Source: Brachypodium distachyon
Taxonomy: Eukaryota > Streptophyta > Magnoliopsida > Poales > Poaceae
Assembly: GCF_000005505.3 (NCBI RefSeq)
Contig: NC_016133.3
Location: 21,540,555-21,604,554, forward strand
DNA length: 64,000 bases
Direction: 5' to 3'
Positions 25,401-36,300 of the stretch are shown here, piece by piece. The notes under the pieces are model-generated. The model had not been told where the DNA came from, did not search any database, and saw only the letters and a list, made by a program, of their open reading frames with translations. Position numbers and translations under genes: made by a program. The first letter of the stretch is position 1, and the number at the start of each line of letters is the position of its first letter.

Positions 25401-26339
25401 AGCTTCATTGACAAAATAAATAGTTGCTGAATATTTCTTTTCTCAACGAATGATATTACTTTTCTCCATGAACAAAAGCTTAGATTACTATATTCTAACT
25501 CTTAAAATGTTAGGTTCATTACTACCATGAACTTCATTTTATTTTCACTATGCCCAGTGGTCTTCACTTATGCTTGACTTACAACAATGAATTAATTTTG
25601 TTTTATCTCCCATAATTACAAGAGTTTTCTTTCTTGTGCAGCATGAGGCGTTACTTATTGATGATGGATTTGCTCTATCAGGCTTCCAGCAAGTTCCCAG
25701 TAAGTTTGGATCAAGCGACGATGATTATGCAGACTCAGATGATACAGATACTGAGCAACCAGTTGTTTTTCATCCTCGATTCCCTGATAACAAGCTATCA
25801 ACCATCCCATCAGTGCGTTTAAAACGTGAGCGTGAGCTAAAAAGAAGACGTCACCAGAATGCCTGGTTGTTCAGAAGGGTATGACATCTTTTTGTCATTC
25901 TTTTAAACATGCATTTTACCTTGAAGGAGATCATGTCTTATCTTCCCTTTGTCCTACTTGTACAGCAGAAAATTTCCATTTTTTTCTAACTGTATTTATT
26001 GAATGTTAAATAAACCTGCAGTTATAAGTTCACAGGACAATTCTTTTGAAAGGATCACAACTGCTATCTTTAGTCACTGTTATTTGAATAATGATTAATC
26101 AGGTTCCTGAAATGCAGGATCCTGAGGAACCAATAATGTTATTCACAAGACCACTGGATCCCGATAAGTTGGAGATGGCTAGGATCAGGCCACCACTAGA
26201 TCCACCTATTGATGGTGGTTCCACCGCACCGCCATTTCGGTGCCAAGGCAGGATTGGACGAGGAGGTCGCATCATCTTTGACCGCTGGAATCCTCTCCTT
26301 GGAGTCCCAATCGGCCAGGAGGCATCCCATTTTGTATAA
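16465..26339 (+). CDS. Enhancer of polycomb-like protein (EPL1 family)
   Basis: Twelve exons: 16465-16626, 19505-19634, 19722-19824, 20491-20614, 21769-21834, 22090-22128, 22476-22556, 22641-22688, 24275-24325, 24395-24463, 25642-25878, 26103-26339. All joins are GT-AG and the summed frame is open for 448 residues, the usual size of plant EPL1 proteins. It starts MNRLSFRPRPLDIHKKLPIV, the hallmark N-terminus of the EPcA domain. It continues with a conserved acidic block (EFVEYDLDNEDEDWL), RERAGIITPT, PPPPVNDTNPYNVFRPREKA and a basic helix RLKRERELKRRR. EPL1/EPC proteins are scaffold subunits of the NuA4 histone H4/H2A acetyltransferase in the nucleus. GTG at 16456 is in frame, but ATG at 16465 matches the family. 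The last exon's acceptor may be 26103 or 26118 (15 nt apart). Introns hold an hAT element, a minisatellite and a MITE. Confidence 0.95.
17506..17742. mobile_element. Diverged Stowaway-like MITE in EPL1 intron 1
   Basis: The right end AAGGAGGGAG is flanked by TA at 17743-17744. The left end near 17506 (CCTAGTCCCAAAG after TA) is badly diverged but followed by an inverted echo of the right arm (TAGGCTTACAAACTG against CAGTTTTTAAGGCCTA). Confidence 0.5.
18324..18932. mobile_element. Non-autonomous hAT element in EPL1 intron 1
   Basis: Terminal inverted repeats CAGTGGTGGAGCTATG and (reverse) CACTGGCGGAGCTATG fit the hAT ends common in grasses. They are flanked by a perfect 8-bp duplication CTGACAGG at 18316-18323 and 18933-18940. 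The 609-bp interior has a very GC-rich block (about 18490-18840, GCAGCGG/GCGGCG-rich) and no transposase. The intact target duplication suggests a fairly recent insertion. Confidence 0.9.
21175..21350. repeat. 59-bp minisatellite, three copies, in EPL1 intron 4
   Basis: Three near-identical 59-bp units start at 21175, 21234 and 21293, each with CAACCTTGGCACATGTCA, CGCGCCCAGTGATTGG and CATTGTGCCCCTA. Copies differ by only a few bases, so the array is young. Each unit carries a CACATGT E-box-like core. Confidence 0.9.
23931..24043. mobile_element. Stowaway-like MITE in EPL1 intron 8
   Basis: CTCCCTCCGACCGGTATTAC and the inverted GTAATTCTGGCCGGAGGGAG, flanked by TA on both sides (23929-23930, 24044-24045). 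Member of the 113-bp family. Confidence 0.92.
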
Positions 26340-27210
26340 TATAATCATAGATCGCCATTGGCAGAAAGATGAAGCCCTGTTTTTTCTGCCACAAATACCA
26401 CCAATCCAACTGGTGAGAGATAATTGGCTTGAACAGCTATTTCTCCATGAGCCAGTTGGCCCTCAGGAGTCAGGTCTGCTCCATTTGCGGTGGCAGAGGA
26501 GTTCTAAGATTTACCTGTCTGATGAAGAAACTCATGCTCCTAGCTTTGCTGCTGCTTCACCAAGTTGGAGTGAGCGAGCGAGAACAGAGCTGTGCACTTT
26601 ACTTTCTTCTGGGGCCAACAGATTAATATCAAATGTTACAGGGCTCATCTTTTGACAGCTGTTGTACAATTGTTGCGCTGTAGATGAGAAAAGGGTAAGT
26701 AATTTGTTTCCCATTTTTTAATCTGAAATTTAGCTTGTAGGGTCAGGAGTCAGATGCAATATTTTTGTTAGCAATTTATTGGGAAGGGGGAAATCCTTCT
26801 CATTGCTCTTACCATTATGCACTTGTGCGCGAACTGGCTGAAACGTGTATGTTGTATGTACATGCATGTCGGTGCGCAGTGATGGAAAGTACAAAGGTAA
26901 ATAAAAGAAGCAGACCAACGTTAGTTTCTATTACAAACTGTTCACCTTTTTGTTAAGATATATTCGCATATCTTTGCTGCTTTGGTCACTCTCGTTTTTG
27001 TGTACATGTTCCGAGGGAGATACCGATGGGTATATCGAGTATGTATCAAGTTGGGACATGAGATCATATATTTTTATGTTTTCAGGGTAGGAAAATAAGA
27101 TGATTAATTATTTGTAAAAAACACGACTAATGTTTTGATTAGCATGGTACTTAGGTCGTAACAAGCGAGAGGTTGTCGGGGGTACCATATGAAATCTTGC
27201 ATTTATGCTA
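26340..27210. other. EPL1-like 3' flank
   Basis: Probable 3' untranslated region followed by spacer. A 148-codon overlapping frame (26209-26655) is a shadow of the last EPL1 exon and has no domain. No other feature seen. Confidence 0.4.
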
Positions 27211-27430
27211 CTCCCTCGGCCCGTATATAGGAGGCGAGTTTGTTTTTGCACACGTACCAATGATCTGAGAAAACTAGCCCAGCCACTGATCTAGCTTGGC
27301 CGCTGCAGTTACTGCATGCATGCGCGATTTCATCAAGGCATTTGGGAGAACGTTTGCTGAAAAGAATCGCGCCTGGTATAAACGGACCGCATGATTTGAA
27401 TAGAGAGCCTCTAAAGCTGGACGGAGAGAG
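27211..27430. mobile_element. Stowaway-like MITE, 220 bp
   Basis: CTCCCTCGGCCCGTATATAG start, ending ACGGAGAGAG, flanked by TA (27209-27210, 27431-27432). A distinct interior from the 113-bp family. Confidence 0.8.
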
Positions 27431-27959
27431 TAGTATCATGATTTATTTTTTCTGAAGTATGTATATCATGGTATGCGAAGATACAACCGATGGTCCCATC
27501 GCTGCATAATCTTTGGAATACAACAATTCAACAATCAATGGTGCCATTGTCGTTAAATATTTACTTTAGAAAGGGCCTCACCCTCACGTAGGAATATTGC
27601 AATGTTTTACACAGATCGGTTCATTTTGTCACAGAAAGAGCTAAATAACCGGCAACTCAAATTGAGAACAAATACTCACCGACTTTTTAGAAATTTAGAT
27701 GTACGGCTGCCGATTAACATTCCCAGCAAAAAATGTGTCTTTGTAACCACATCTTGTCCCAAATATAACACTACCGCCGTACGTGAATACATGACTTCTT
27801 GAAAGTGTCAAAATGCTCATGTGGTTAGGATGTGCGTGCGTATGTTCATGTTGAGTGAGCATGTGTGTTTCTGAGTGTCCACGTCTGTACCGTTTTATCA
27901 AAAAAAAAATCTTGTAACTTTGACCAGGAAAAATGTCTAAAAATGTCCCTCGCCTCTCT
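27431..27959. other. Spacer without a recognised gene
   Basis: No gene or repeat end recognised. Confidence 0.45.
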
Positions 27960-28485
27960 TTTCTTTCTCAAGAAAACACAAAAAGCTTTGCGGGCTCGAA
28001 GCATTGATTAAGAAAGAGAGTTATGTACATGCCCGAGAGGACAACACTAATTAGAACTTCACACAACTAGGTATCTGCTGGGAGCAGCGCTCCAAGCCCA
28101 ACCACCCTGGCTCTGAGACCAGAGCCTAACTTTAGACTTGATCTAATCAGCGAGGGAGGCAACATTGGGAGTAGCGTTGTCGAAGACGTCTGTGTTGTGA
28201 TGCTTCCAGATCCACCAGAGTGTAAGCATGATGATCGACGCGGTGCCCTTTTCTAGTCGTGGAAGGGGCAAAGCAGATGGATTTCTGCCACCAATCGGCA
28301 AATGGGAGCCGACGATTGGTGGGACACACGTGGATCGAATCCAAGAGTGTACCTCGTGGCAGAGAAAGCGGGAGAAGGGACAAGCCACCAAGAGGTAATT
28401 CATGGTCCCCATCGGTTGAACAAGCATCTCAGGGCTTGAGCCAAACCGTGGCACGCCCTCTTGCAGGGACAATGAGGTGATTCAA
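27960..28485 (-). mobile_element. LINE 3' fragment with zf-RVT tail
   Basis: The minus frame 28472-28143 contains LLVACPFSRFLCHEVHSWIR, then IIMLTLWWIWKHHNTDVF, the characteristic end of a grass LINE ORF2. Downstream (to about 27960) the tail GCTTTTTGTGTTTTCTTGAG is typical of the 3' end of such LINEs. 5'-truncated at about 28485. Confidence 0.8.
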
Positions 28486-29200
28486 GAATTAATATTTTCC
28501 ATAGCTGCCGACAAACGATCATACCTAGTTAAATCGGAAAAAAAAAAACTTCTGAAGTTAAACCTGTTGCCACAAAATCAGTGAGATTTACACGCTCACA
28601 CGGAGTAGGGCACTGTCCACGACAAAGGGTAGCATATCCTAGAAGTCATAAGTTTTTTAGATATTTTCTGAAAATATCGATCCAAGTTTCATTTAGTATG
28701 TCACAAGACTTTAATTCAAATTCAATGCATAGGAAACAAAAGAAAATTTCAAAATTTGAATAGTAGCTAAATAGTACAGAGTATGATTTAAATTATGAAC
28801 CATTCGACGGTCACTGGATGTCTCTCTCAGAAACATGTCATGCTCCTGAGGTCCCACTCCCTCATTCATTCATGCCTGGCCCAACTTTCCTTAGTTCAAT
28901 CAGTTCATGGAACTAGTTTCAACAATGAGGGAGAGAAAGAGTGTTGAGATGAGCTTCCAATAAACTAACTTCGAAAGCTGAAACACTAGAACTTTCAAAA
29001 AGCATGGTGAAATTCAAAATCTCGAAACAAACTTTAAGTTTGGTGAACTTTCTAAAATTTGGAACATACCAAAACATCTAGCAAAATATTTACTGCCCCT
29101 TTCACAAATTGCAAAAAGGCTTTCAACTAAAATTTTGGTAAAAAAAACTAAATCTATGTAGTCGGTCGCGGATTGGCAGACAATGCCTGCTTCCTACTAA
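28486..29200. other. Spacer without a recognised gene
   Basis: AT-rich with several short near-repeats of AAATTTTG-like motifs. No gene seen. Confidence 0.45.
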
Positions 29201-29369
29201 GCACAATATTGAGAGAGAGAGAGAGGAGCATGTAGCCTCCATCCTATCTACACCCACCGTGTTGACCACACATGTGTCCATTCTCAATTTCAATCCCTCT
29301 GGCATCAAGTAAACCTTTGATTAATCCCTTGGCACACACATCCCCCCCCTCTCTTTCAGCGCAGGCTGT

Positions 29370-29373
29370 CCCA

Positions 29374-29406
<33 letters not shown>
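29370..29406 (+). repeat. (CT)n microsatellite
   Basis: About 17 uninterrupted CT units immediately upstream of an exon-like GC segment with ATG at 29441. A shorter (GA)n tract lies at 29210-29226. CT tracts are common in grass 5' leaders. Confidence 0.85.
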
Positions 29407-29408
<2 letters not shown>

Positions 29409-29440
29409 CAGAGAGCGCAAGATCTCTAGGCGGCCGCGAC

Positions 29441-29566
29441 CATGCTGCATGCCTTAGCAGCCGCCGCAGGATGCGGTCTCGACCTCCGCCGCTGCCCTCA
29501 CTCGTCTCGGCCCCCGCGGGCTGCCGTCTTTTTCTTTTTCTTTTGGATCTTGTGGTTTCTTCTTTG
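29441..29566 (+). other. Orphan first-exon-like segment after the CT tract
   Basis: ATG at 29441 follows a (CT)n leader-like tract, TTGCAG and a GC-rich GGCGGCCGCGACC context. The frame begins MLHALAAAAGCGLDLRRCPH, Ala/Arg-rich like an organelle-targeting peptide, and stops after about 41 codons. No downstream exon was found. It may be a captured or decayed first exon. Confidence 0.3.
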
Positions 29567-29623
29567 AATGTTCGCGCTGTGATTTTTGAGTACCATTCTG
29601 TACCATGGGTACATGACGAGGTA

Positions 29624-29676
29624 CTCCCTCCGATTCATAAAAAATGTCGTCCACTTAGTACATGAATCGGAGGGAG
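29624..29676. mobile_element. Minimal 53-bp Stowaway-like MITE
   Basis: CTCCCTCCGATTCAT and ATGAATCGGAGGGAG inverted ends with TA on both sides (29622-29623, 29677-29678). Only about 23 bp lie between the 15-bp arms. It is an internal-deletion derivative at close to the smallest possible size. Confidence 0.85.
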
Positions 29677-29716
29677 TACTATTTTTTTATAAATATTTGT
29701 GCTGTGATTTTTTTCC

Positions 29717-29906
29717 TGATACATGACGTACAATTATGAGTTGATGTACACAATATTTACAAACAAGGTACTAAGTTTTGATGAAGTGTCACATCATGAG
29801 GTACTAAGTCTTGATGATTTTTTGTACTTTTTTCTTGATACATGACATACAATTATGAGTTGATATACACAATATTAACAGACGAGGTAGTAAGTATTGA
29901 AGAGTT
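29717..29906. repeat. Two diverged copies of a 119-bp unit
   Basis: TGATACATGACGTACAATTA at 29717 recurs as TGATACATGACATACAATTA at 29836, each followed by TGAGTTGATRTACACAATAT and an AGGTA(C/G)TAAGT block. Further GCTGTGATTT...GAGTACCAT echoes lie at 29577 and 29929. An unassigned repeat, possibly a decayed transposon. Confidence 0.7.
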
Positions 29907-30803
29907 ACTCGTCTTATTTTGGCAGCTGTGATTTGAGTACCATCATGTACTATTGTTAGTACCGATGGGTACATTGATAAACGAGCAATGTACCATCATT
30001 TGTCGTATCTCATGACTCACTAAAATATATACCGATGAGTACATTATGTGATTTTCAACATTACAACAACAAAATAAGAGAGGAGAGAGAGAGAAAAGCA
30101 AAAAAAATATAAAAAGTTGCCAGTTGTCACATCCAAAAGAGAGTGAAACCTAACACAAGAAGGTTCAAAAAGAAAAACCTGACACAAGTTGTACGTTTTC
30201 TTGTTAATCATCTTTCTCTAATTCTCTCTCTCTGAAACTACATAATACCTTGCGTGTTGCTGCGGAAACTTGTGCGCCTCATTGATGGCGAAAGGAAGCT
30301 GAAGCGTCACTGTAGTCGATGGCCGGAGAAATCAATGAAGACTAATAGTGTTGGGCTATCCATCACGGTGGAGTTATGGGATGCATGTGGTCAATGAGAT
30401 GGGCTTGGTTGGTGTTGCTTTGCAAAAGTAATTATGTTTTGTGTATTGGCGAACACAAAGAAAACCAAACAAAAATGGAGAAAAATCTTATATGACAGGG
30501 GTTCAGCCATTCCAGTAGGAAGACCCCTCCAGCGTTAGACACATGGCGCGGCTAATTTTGATTCCACTCCATAGTCCAGCCCACGGCATTTGCCAAATCC
30601 AATCCCCATATCAGTTAGTCTGTCTCCAACTTGTTTCATCATCAACGCGGTCACAAAATGAAAACTATCAATATGATTCGTTCTAAAAAAAAACTATCAA
30701 TACGATGCAACTTTTCATCTCCAAGAAGACAAAAAAATTTCACACTCTAGGACAATAAAATTCAGAATGAGCAAGAGAGAGAGACTGAACAAAGCATAAA
30801 ATA
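29907..30803. other. Spacer without a recognised gene
   Basis: No gene seen. Short AG-rich tracts at about 30080. Confidence 0.4.
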
Positions 30804-30927
30804 CTTCTTCCGTCCAACAAAGGATGTCTCATCCTTGATTAAATTTGAATACATCTATACACTAAATCATGTCTAGATATATTGAATTTTTGACAAACTT
30901 GAAACATCTTTTGTTGGACGGAGGGAG
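30804..30927. mobile_element. Stowaway-like MITE, 124-bp family
   Basis: CTTCTTCCGTCCAACAAAGG and the inverted TTTTGTTGGACGGAGGGAG, flanked by TA. Same family as the copy at 38955. Confidence 0.9.
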
Positions 30928-31395
30928 TACTAAAACCGAGTTCCTGATTGTGCCGTGCAAGGACTGAGTGTACATCAAAATCATTCATACACAGAAAGCA
31001 CAAATCATATAGGGCAATAAAATTCAGAGTAGAACTGTAAAATAGAATCGTTTCTCATTATGCCAAGCAACAACACATCCACAACTTGTGGAGTGCAAAG
31101 ATGTGTTAAGACACACAAGATTTTTAGTTTGATTACAGCCACACGTACCTCCGGACCGAGTACTCGTCTTCTGACAGGGACATTAGAGCCCAAATCAAAA
31201 CCTGAATCGAGTACAGGGGACTAATTTTGACTACTCTGATCCAAGAGTACCAATGACTGCACATTGAATTGAGAGTACTCTTGAATTGAAGCCAGTGGAC
31301 CTACGTTGGTCGTAATAATCGCCAATACTGTGTCTTAAGTCTTAACGGGAGTAGTCTGAAAAATAGAAAAGTTGGAGAAGGTCCAATCTTGATGT

Positions 31396-31760
31396 CTAGT
31401 ACCACCAGCCACAGGTCCAGACCATGGCAAAATATTCTTTCAGTTCCAGAAAAGCAAAATCATGCCCAGCGGTTAGGAGCTTGGCCGCAGCAGGCGGGGG
31501 CAAGCAGTTGCAGCTAGCGGGGGCGTCGAGGAGCGTGGCTGTGGCCGATGGGGCGAGCAGCAGAGACGGGGCGACAGAGGTTCTGGGACGCAGCGAAGAG
31601 GGGAGTTGTGCCGGCATGGGCGAGCAGCAGAGACGCCGAGGAGCATGGTCGTCGTCCTCGACCGGGGGATCAGCGAGGAGCGCGGCAAAAGCCAGCAGGG
31701 GAGCGGCGCCGCTGATGCTTGGAAGATTAAGAATAAGGAGCGAACAAATCAGTTGATTTG
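31396..31760 (-). other. GC-rich segment with an open frame, unrecognised
   Basis: A GC-rich block with repeated GAGCAGCAGAGAC motifs (about 31554 and 31622). A 135-codon minus frame (31803-31396; Leu/Ala/Pro-rich) is open, as are other frames. It may be one transcription unit with the repeat ORF just to the right. No domain recognised. Confidence 0.3.
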
Positions 31761-32267
31761 AGACCAGCCATTTGAATGAAAAATTCTGAGCAGTAGCGCC
31801 CAATGTGCTAGAGAACGATGGGAATGGAGCGAGCCGAGACGGGTTTTAAAAGAAGATGACTGTTCAGTTGCCCCCATCAGTTTCTTCCGCATTTGTTGAG
31901 ATCCCGTCAGTTTCTTCTGCATTTGTTGAGATCCCGTTAGTTTCTTCTGCATTTGTTGTTGAGATCCCATCAATTTTTTCTGCATTTGTTGAGATCGTGT
32001 CAATTTCTTCTGCATTTGTTGTTGAGATCCCATCAATTTCTTCTGCATTTGTTGAGATGGATGACTGCTCAGATACCTCCTTCTGGTCGAGGCATTAGAG
32101 AAGATAGCAGAGGAGCAAAGGAGGGAGGTGGACGGTCGAGAATGGGTTTCTCGATTTATTAGTGGGGAATTAGGAGGAGGGGCGAAATTACTACTAATGA
32201 AAAAATTGGGCTGCTGACATGACGCAAATTGTTGATATGATTGGTTGCTGAGATGGATAGGCTGCAT
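31749..32267 (-). CDS. Hypothetical repeat protein (QMQKKL repeats)
   Basis: A 172-codon minus-strand frame. Its middle is six or seven copies of a 10- or 11-residue unit, QMQKKLTGSQ or QQMQKKLMGSQ, matching a 30/33-bp DNA repeat at about 31870-32058. The frame is kept through all copies because units differ by multiples of three. The Lys/Gln-rich repeats would form charged helices. There is no homology I recognise. It is preceded by a promoter-proximal 252-bp tandem duplication. It could be a chance frame within a minisatellite. Confidence 0.3.
   Translation of the reverse strand: MQPIHLSNQSYQQFASCQQPNFFISSNFAPPPNSPLINRETHSRPSTSLLCSSAIFSNASTRRRYLSSHPSQQMQKKLMGSQQQMQKKLTRSQQMQKKLMGSQQQMQKKLTGSQQMQKKLTGSQQMRKKLMGATEQSSSFKTRLGSLHSHRSLAHWALLLRIFHSNGWSQIN
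31870..32058. repeat. 30/33-bp minisatellite
   Basis: Units of TTTCTTCTGCATTTGTTGAG plus ATCCCATCAA-type linkers, alternating between 30 bp and 33 bp (GTTGTTGAG in place of GTTGAG). About seven copies. Confidence 0.9.
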
Positions 32268-32562
32268 GTTGAGAGAAATGGACTAGTGGGGATCTCCTAT
32301 TTAGGTATATCGATGACTGCTCAGATGCCTCCTGTCAAGGCTTTAGAGAAGATAGTAGAGGAGCAAAGGAGGGAGGTGAACGGTTGAGAATGGGTTTCTC
32401 GATTTATTAGCGGGGAGTTAGGAGGAGGGTCCGGAACTACTACTAATGGAAAAACTAGGCTGCTGACATGGCGCAAATTGTTGATATGATTGGTTGCTAA
32501 GGTGGATAGGCTGCATGTTAAGAGAAATAGGCTAGTAGGGATCACCTGTTTAGGTATAAAAG
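32060..32562. repeat. Tandem duplication of a 252-bp unit
   Basis: 32060-32311 and 32312-32562 are about 85-90 percent alike: both begin GATGACTGCTCAGAT, contain ATGGGTTTCTCGATTTATTA and TTGTTGATATGATTGGTTGC, and end near TTTAGGTATA. A partial third copy start (GATGACTGTTCAG) lies at about 31856. Confidence 0.88.
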
Positions 32563-32906
32563 ATGTGTGGTCGCTATGATGGGGTAAATACCCGGGAGGT
32601 ATCGGCTCGACTTTAATAAATGCTCCCTTTGGTTGATGTACTGCATATATGTGGATAGTTGAAATTGTTCGACCATCTTACATGGAGGAGCGCATATGCA
32701 AAAAAAAATTGTTGTTAACTCAGTATGGCTTAACTTGTTATTACTGAAAAATGGTGAAATTATTTATAATCGTCTTAAAAAAGCAACGGAAAGAGAGAAA
32801 AAAATGTTAATCAAACGATAAATAGACAAAACTTGATTAGGAAAGTAGGACTATCACAAGCCATCGCAATACTAAAAGCAATCTTCGTTGTCGTTTTGTT
32901 GATTTT

Positions 32907-33018
32907 GTTGTGAGGATCCATATTAATTGTCTCAAATTTGTCTAAATATGGATGTATTTATGTCTAAAAGTGTCTAGAAACATGTAATATTTCGACAAGT
33001 AATATGGATCGGAGGAAG
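32907..33018. mobile_element. Stowaway-like MITE with a decayed left end
   Basis: The right end AATATGGATCGGAGGAAG is followed by TA. The left end has lost its CTCCCTCC and begins GAGGATCCATATT. The core is that of the 113-bp family. It lies about 350 bp upstream of the GrpE start, so within promoter distance. Confidence 0.8.
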
Positions 33019-33372
33019 TATGAAAGTTGAAAATAAATTTAAACAAAATATTAAATAGACAGAGAATGGTGATTATTGTAATCAACCCATTACATCCTAC
33101 GCAAAGTGGAACATACCGCATTGTGGCTGTTTAGTTCCTTTCTTCTTGCACAGCAAGTATTCTTTGCGGAAACCGCAAATAATAATGACGCAAATGCCCT
33201 CCGGTTAGCCGCACACCATCGGCATATCGTCAAGGGCATAACAGTCCTTTACGGAAGTATTCCGTCCCTCAAAACCCTTTTTGCTCCCGTCTCGAATCTT
33301 CTCCCCAAATTCTCTCCTTCCTTCTCCTTCCAAATCGTCGTCTGAGTCTCGCGTCGATTCCGACCGAATAAG

Positions 33373-36300
33373 ATGGTGGCGGCCGCGCGACTGATTGGGC
33401 GAATCTCGCGACAAGGCATAGCCTCCGCGGCGGCGAGGCGGTGGCCGGAGGCGTCGGCGCTTCTTCGGGCGTCGGTGCTGGCGGCGGAGCAGGGCTCCGC
33501 CGCTTCTTGCTCTTCAATCAAGGTGGGTTTTTCTAGTCGCTGCGGAAGGCCTTCTGGGTGCGAGTCACCGTAATTATTTCTTGATACTGGATGCTGCTGC
33601 GCTTGTCGTGGTTTGCTGCTAGTTAGTTTAGATTTATTATTGCTAGGTCTTCCGGTTTATCTCACTGCTTTGGTAATAGTATATGGAATACGTGGTACTA
33701 CTGTAATATATTTTGTAAACAGTAAACTGTTCTTTCTGATTACTTTGTTATCTGAGCTCATTTTGTGGCTTATCATTGTTGTTTCATGGTTCAGGATACT
33801 ATTGGCTTAGAGCATATTCTTATTAGGTTAAGATCGATTGGTTTCCACAAAACTTAAAGTGCCAAGCATTTGCTGAATTTGGTGATGGTGTTGACGTGTT
33901 GCAGCAATGTTGTTCCATTGTTTCAAATGGGGAAAATTTAAGCACCTCACGACAAAAACAAAGCCTTGAAATAATTGCAAGTCATTTCAATCCTTACTGA
34001 AAATACTGATTTCGTAGTTTAATAAATCTTTTATATCGAGTTAATTCGCTTAGTTTTACTGTTTGGTTATATTTTATCTCTTTTAGTGCAAAACTTTTAT
34101 TTGTTGTTTAACAAGCAGGTCTTGCCTTTGTTGAATCAACCAATGCGATACTCAACATCAACATTTCAGAGGTTTGGGTTTTCATCCTCTGCTCCTCAGC
34201 AAGACGATAAGGAGGCAAACAAGCACACGGATGATGGAGGTAATAAAAGCCCTGGCTTACAAAGTGATGCTTCAAATGAAGCCAATAGAACAGAAGGAGC
34301 TGAGAAAGCACCTGAAGTAGGTTCACAAGATTCCATGTCCCAATCCAACAGGAGGAAGAGAGGTGCTAAACGAACTGCATTTTCTGATTCAGATACAGAA
34401 GAACTTGACCTGTCAAAGGAGGACCTGGTGAAGCTAGTTCTTGAGAAAGAAGAATTGTTGAAATCCAAAGATGAAGAAATTAAAGATATGAAGGATAAAG
34501 TTTTACGCAGCTATGCGGAGATGGAGAATGTCATAGCAAGAACAAAACGTGAATCTGAGAATTCTAAGAAATATGCTGTACAGGTTTGCATTTTATATCT
34601 TCTGTTTTTTGTTTTTGTTTTTACAGATTCACGTTTCTTTCTTGTTACATTGGGAGTTAGCTCATGCTCAATATATTGTATATGCAGGGTTTCTCAAAGA
34701 GCTTGTTAGATGTTGCAGACAATTTGTCTCGGGCGTCATTTGTTGTCAAGGAAAGTTTCTCAAAGATTGATACCTCTAGTGATTCAAGTGAAGCTGTGCC
34801 ACTACTGAAAACCCTGCTAGAAGGTGTTGAGATGACTGAGAAGCAACTTGGGGAGGTATTTCATCTCTAGTGTCCTGTGTACTAATCGTAGTAACCGTAA
34901 ATTCAACTTATTTTCCTCATGTGTGAAGCGCAATATTCTCCTTTTGCCTTAACTAACATAAATTGTACAAGTGTATGTGTAACACTGTTGAGTATATAGT
35001 AAAATATAGTAAAAAAGTATATAGTAAAAAGGAAAAAACCAGCGAACCTTTCATGCTTAAACATGCCGCGAGATACTTCAAAAGAGCAGCAAAATTATGC
35101 TAAGAAAAGGAAAGATTATAAAACAAAGGGAAAATGTATGATATGTCGTGAATAGCTCCGTGGAATAAAATAGAATTTCCTTATGCATAGAACTTTTTTA
35201 CCCATCGGTCATTTCTAGTAGAAATTATGAATTGCTGTAATGGCTCTTTCTATTTTCTATTTTTCTATATAGTAAAATATAATGGCTCTTTCAAACTTAT
35301 CTTTCCTTTTGTGTCTCTTCTGCTCCATCTTTCATTTATGCATACACATAGTAAGACAATTTTCCGAAAGCACAAAGCACTAATAAGGAACGTGCACAGG
35401 TCTTCAAGAAGTTTGGAGTGGAAAAGTTTGATCCTCTAAATGAGAACTTTGATCCAAATAGGCACTATGCACTTTTCCAAATTCCTGATCCTTCAAAACC
35501 GTCAGGAACTGTGGCTGCTGTTGTCAAGGTATACCTTCCCAGTTACTTTGATGTATTCCTCCGTTCCATAATTCTTGTTGAAATATTACATGTATCTAGA
35601 CGCTTTTTAGGAATAGATACATCCATTTTTGGGCAAATTTGAGACAAGAATTATGGAACGGAGGGAGTATGTTTTTCCTGTTTCTGGAAACTCAGCATTT
35701 GACCTTCCTATGTTATGTTGATTAGTTAGTCAGCCTGGTGTATAATATTGCATTCGCGTTGATCATCTCATACGTTAGATATTTCTAGTATATCTCGAAT
35801 TAAATTTGGATGTTGCTTGTTTGACAAGTAGCATGAATGAATTTTGAGTTGTATCTAGAAAGTTAAAAGTAATAGCTTGGAGTCACTGCTTGAAAATCAG
35901 TAGGTTCTTGTAGAGCTATATGTGTCCAGCATTACTTGTGAATTTACTTTGCAGAACTATCTACTCCGTACTAGTTCAACTCGGTTCTGTTATTTGCAGA
36001 ACTATCTACTCCGTACTAGTTCAACTTGGTTCTGCTGAACTGGTGCACATTAAATGAAAGGGGGGGTTCAAATTTTCAGCATCTCTCTTGCTAGTTGATT
36101 GTTGGCCTTTTTCAGGATTTAACAAGATATTTACTAGACAGTAGGAAGCAGTTTGATAAAAGTGAGGCATATATCGAGATCTCCTTTTGTGGCCAGGGAT
36201 CCTGGTAGCCTGAAATTTTCTAAAAAAATAGAAACAATATTTTCAAGTTTCAAAAAATCTGAAAAAAATATATAACTTTTACATTTATATTTTTTCAGAA

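Noticed and set aside
26209..26655. 148-codon plus frame overlapping the last EPL1 exon
   Set aside because: Out of frame with the conserved EPL1 reading and without a domain; a shadow frame.
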